Shown here: piece after piece, positions 63,205-64,000 of the stretch
How positions within the stretch are numbered: the first letter of the stretch is position 1
Layout of the letters: each line of letters begins with the position of its first letter
NCBI GenBank assembly: GCA_964538455.1
Contig: CAZIDZ010000002.1
Location: 170,959 to 234,958, forward strand
Source of the DNA: JAZDLX01 sp964538455
GTDB lineage: Bacteria > Electryoneota > Electryoneia > Electryoneales > Electryoneaceae
Length of the DNA stretch: 64,000 nt
Direction of reading: 5' to 3'
Program-made: the position numbers and the translations under genes
Notes under the pieces: generated by a model
Told to the model about the DNA's origin: nothing
Seen by the model: only the letters and a program-made list of their open reading frames with translations
Databases searched by the model: none

Positions 63205-63789
63205 ATGATCGACAAAGGGTATTTCCTGATCACCGACATTACGGGCTATACCACTTTTTTAACCCAGTCTGAGCTCGACCACGCCGAGCACATCATTGAG
63301 GCCCTTTTCGAGAGCCAGTTGGCATCGATCAAGCCCCCGCTCGTCGTTTCAAATTTCCAAGGCGATGCCATTCTCTGCTATGTTCCTGCGGATGCGCTGG
63401 ATAGCGGAAGAGTGATGTTCGATCAGGTCAGTGATATTTACCGGGCGTTCGCCGACAAGATGGCCGAGATGCTGATCGACCCTCCGTGCTCCTGTAACGC
63501 ATGCTCTCAGATCTCGACACTGGACCTCAAGATCTTCCTCCACTACGGGGAATACCTCGTGAAGAAAATGGGCGAACGCGAGGAGATTTTAGGATCCGAC
63601 GTCATCCTCGCCCACCGGATGATGAAGAACGACGTGAAGGAAAAGACCGGGCTGGACTCCTACCTGTTGATGACCGAAGCGGCGTTCCAGGAAATCGGGA
63701 TTGAAGATCCGGGCATTGAGTTGATCGACCATTCCCAGAGCTATGAGCACGTTGGTGAGGTCAAAATGCTGGTTTCACCGCTGCAATAG
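63205..63789 (+). CDS. DUF2652 family protein
   Basis: A 194-residue protein of the DUF2652 family, distantly related to class III nucleotide cyclases. The start FLITDITGYTTFLTQSELDH resembles a cyclase first strand with a metal-type aspartate, NFQGDAILCYV is the matching second aspartate strand, a Cys cluster reads CSCNACS, and GSDVILAHRMMKND is the family's conserved late motif. Catalysis has not been shown for the family, and the key base-recognition residues are not evident. The ATG at 63205 has GGAG five bases upstream; the longer frame to 63079 is rejected. Confidence 0.85.
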   Translation: MIDKGYFLITDITGYTTFLTQSELDHAEHIIEALFESQLASIKPPLVVSNFQGDAILCYVPADALDSGRVMFDQVSDIYRAFADKMAEMLIDPPCSCNACSQISTLDLKIFLHYGEYLVKKMGEREEILGSDVILAHRMMKNDVKEKTGLDSYLLMTEAAFQEIGIEDPGIELIDHSQSYEHVGEVKMLVSPLQ

Positions 63790-63805
63790 TCCTATGAAGT
63801 AGATC

Positions 63806-63839
63806 GCCCGGGGAATGGATTGCGGTCCACATCCCGGGC
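63806..63839. terminator. Hairpin between convergent genes
   Basis: GCCCGGG (63806-63812) and CCCGGGC (63833-63839) pair, with further imperfect pairing inside. It lies between the DUF2652 stop and the convergent partial gene. There is no clear T-run, so termination is only likely. Confidence 0.5.
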
Positions 63840-63875
63840 CACGCTTCTCTTTATGAACTTACCGGAATATTTTCC

Positions 63876-64000
63876 TTATTTCATCAGCACCACCTTCCTC
63901 ACTTGGTTCATCTCACCCGGCACCGCCGCGCGCACGAAGTAGACGCCGCTCGGCAGCCCTGAGCCGTCGAAGACAAAACGGTGATACCCCGCCTGATACC
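63876..64000 (-). CDS. C-terminal sorting domain of a secreted protein, partial
   Basis: Only the last 40 codons are in the window; the gene runs past the right edge. The translation ends with the T9SS-type pattern: YHRFVFDGSGLPSGVYFVRA, then QVRKVVLMK and TAA. It closely resembles the ends of the three complete sorting-domain proteins (SGVYF followed by a basic-hydrophobic tail). The cargo type is unknown. Confidence 0.85.
   Translation of the reverse strand, partial: YQAGYHRFVFDGSGLPSGVYFVRAAVPGEMNQVRKVVLMK

Noticed and set aside
1..64000. CRISPR arrays, prophage, toxin-antitoxin pairs or defence islands
   Set aside because: No regularly spaced repeats, phage structural genes, paired toxin genes or restriction systems were found in the window.

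Overview
The window is a GC-rich bacterial scaffold containing two 100-N gaps. It most likely comes from an uncultivated member of the Bacteroidota/FCB superphylum. The evidence is four secreted proteins ending in a type IX secretion (T9SS) style C-terminal sorting domain (51280-53400, 53570-54940, 54982-56823 and a partial one at 63876-64000), a DUF4835/PorD-like protein (5269-6138), a large SprA-like outer-membrane protein (13225-16641) and FCB-style MacB/FtsX permeases. The Tol genes and lipoproteins indicate a Gram-negative envelope. The phylum is an inference, because the window holds no rRNA or other marker gene.

Layout. 1-6.1 kb: a partial GNAT acetyltransferase, a scaffold gap, proline catabolism (pruA), a lipoprotein, a CPA1 antiporter and the PorD-like protein. 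6.4-17.6 kb: uvrC coupled to an NHL propeller gene, an FtsX permease whose 3' end overlaps it, a nucleotide-binding SDR, and a two-gene unit of a beta-propeller and the SprA-like protein. 17.7-26.8 kb (minus strand): glgA; a compact run of LON-domain protein, hutI, DUF72 and a GGDEF diguanylate cyclase; rmuC; two tandem SDR paralogues. 27-30.8 kb: B12-dependent ribonucleotide reductase (nrdJ) with a long, structured leader. 30.8-36 kb: a YtfI/YtfJ-like pair divergent from tolQ-tolR-tolA-tolB. 36-44 kb: a small ribbon-helix-helix-like protein, murQ with two envelope-type ORFs, glutaryl-CoA dehydrogenase, an orphan Cache sensor, a phosphodiester glycosidase and a GlcD-type oxidase. 44.2-47.8 kb: radA, a REPIN-like inverted repeat with its RAYT (REP-associated tyrosine transposase), and tgt, which is split by a gap that looks artefactual. 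47.8-50.7 kb: a histidine kinase and receiver-HDOD pair. 51.3-59.3 kb: a secreted arylsulfotransferase/LVIVD cluster with sorting domains and a second FtsX permease. 59.5-62.8 kb: a tetR-emrA-emrB efflux operon with a perfect palindromic operator. The window ends with a DUF2652 protein and the tail of another sorting-domain protein.

The most interesting signals are these: (i) the nrdJ leader, where one segment can pair with either of two identical 8-mers, next to a stretch loosely resembling the cobalamin riboswitch core; (ii) a REPIN-RAYT system with a perfect 33-bp inverted repeat and diverged solo copies after tolB and tgt; (iii) PorD-like, SprA-like and sorting-domain genes together, pointing to type IX secretion of arylsulfotransferase-fold propellers; (iv) a 39-residue lipoprotein gene translationally coupled to the murQ cluster; (v) a 55-bp repeat flanking the second gap, which shows that tgt is probably intact.
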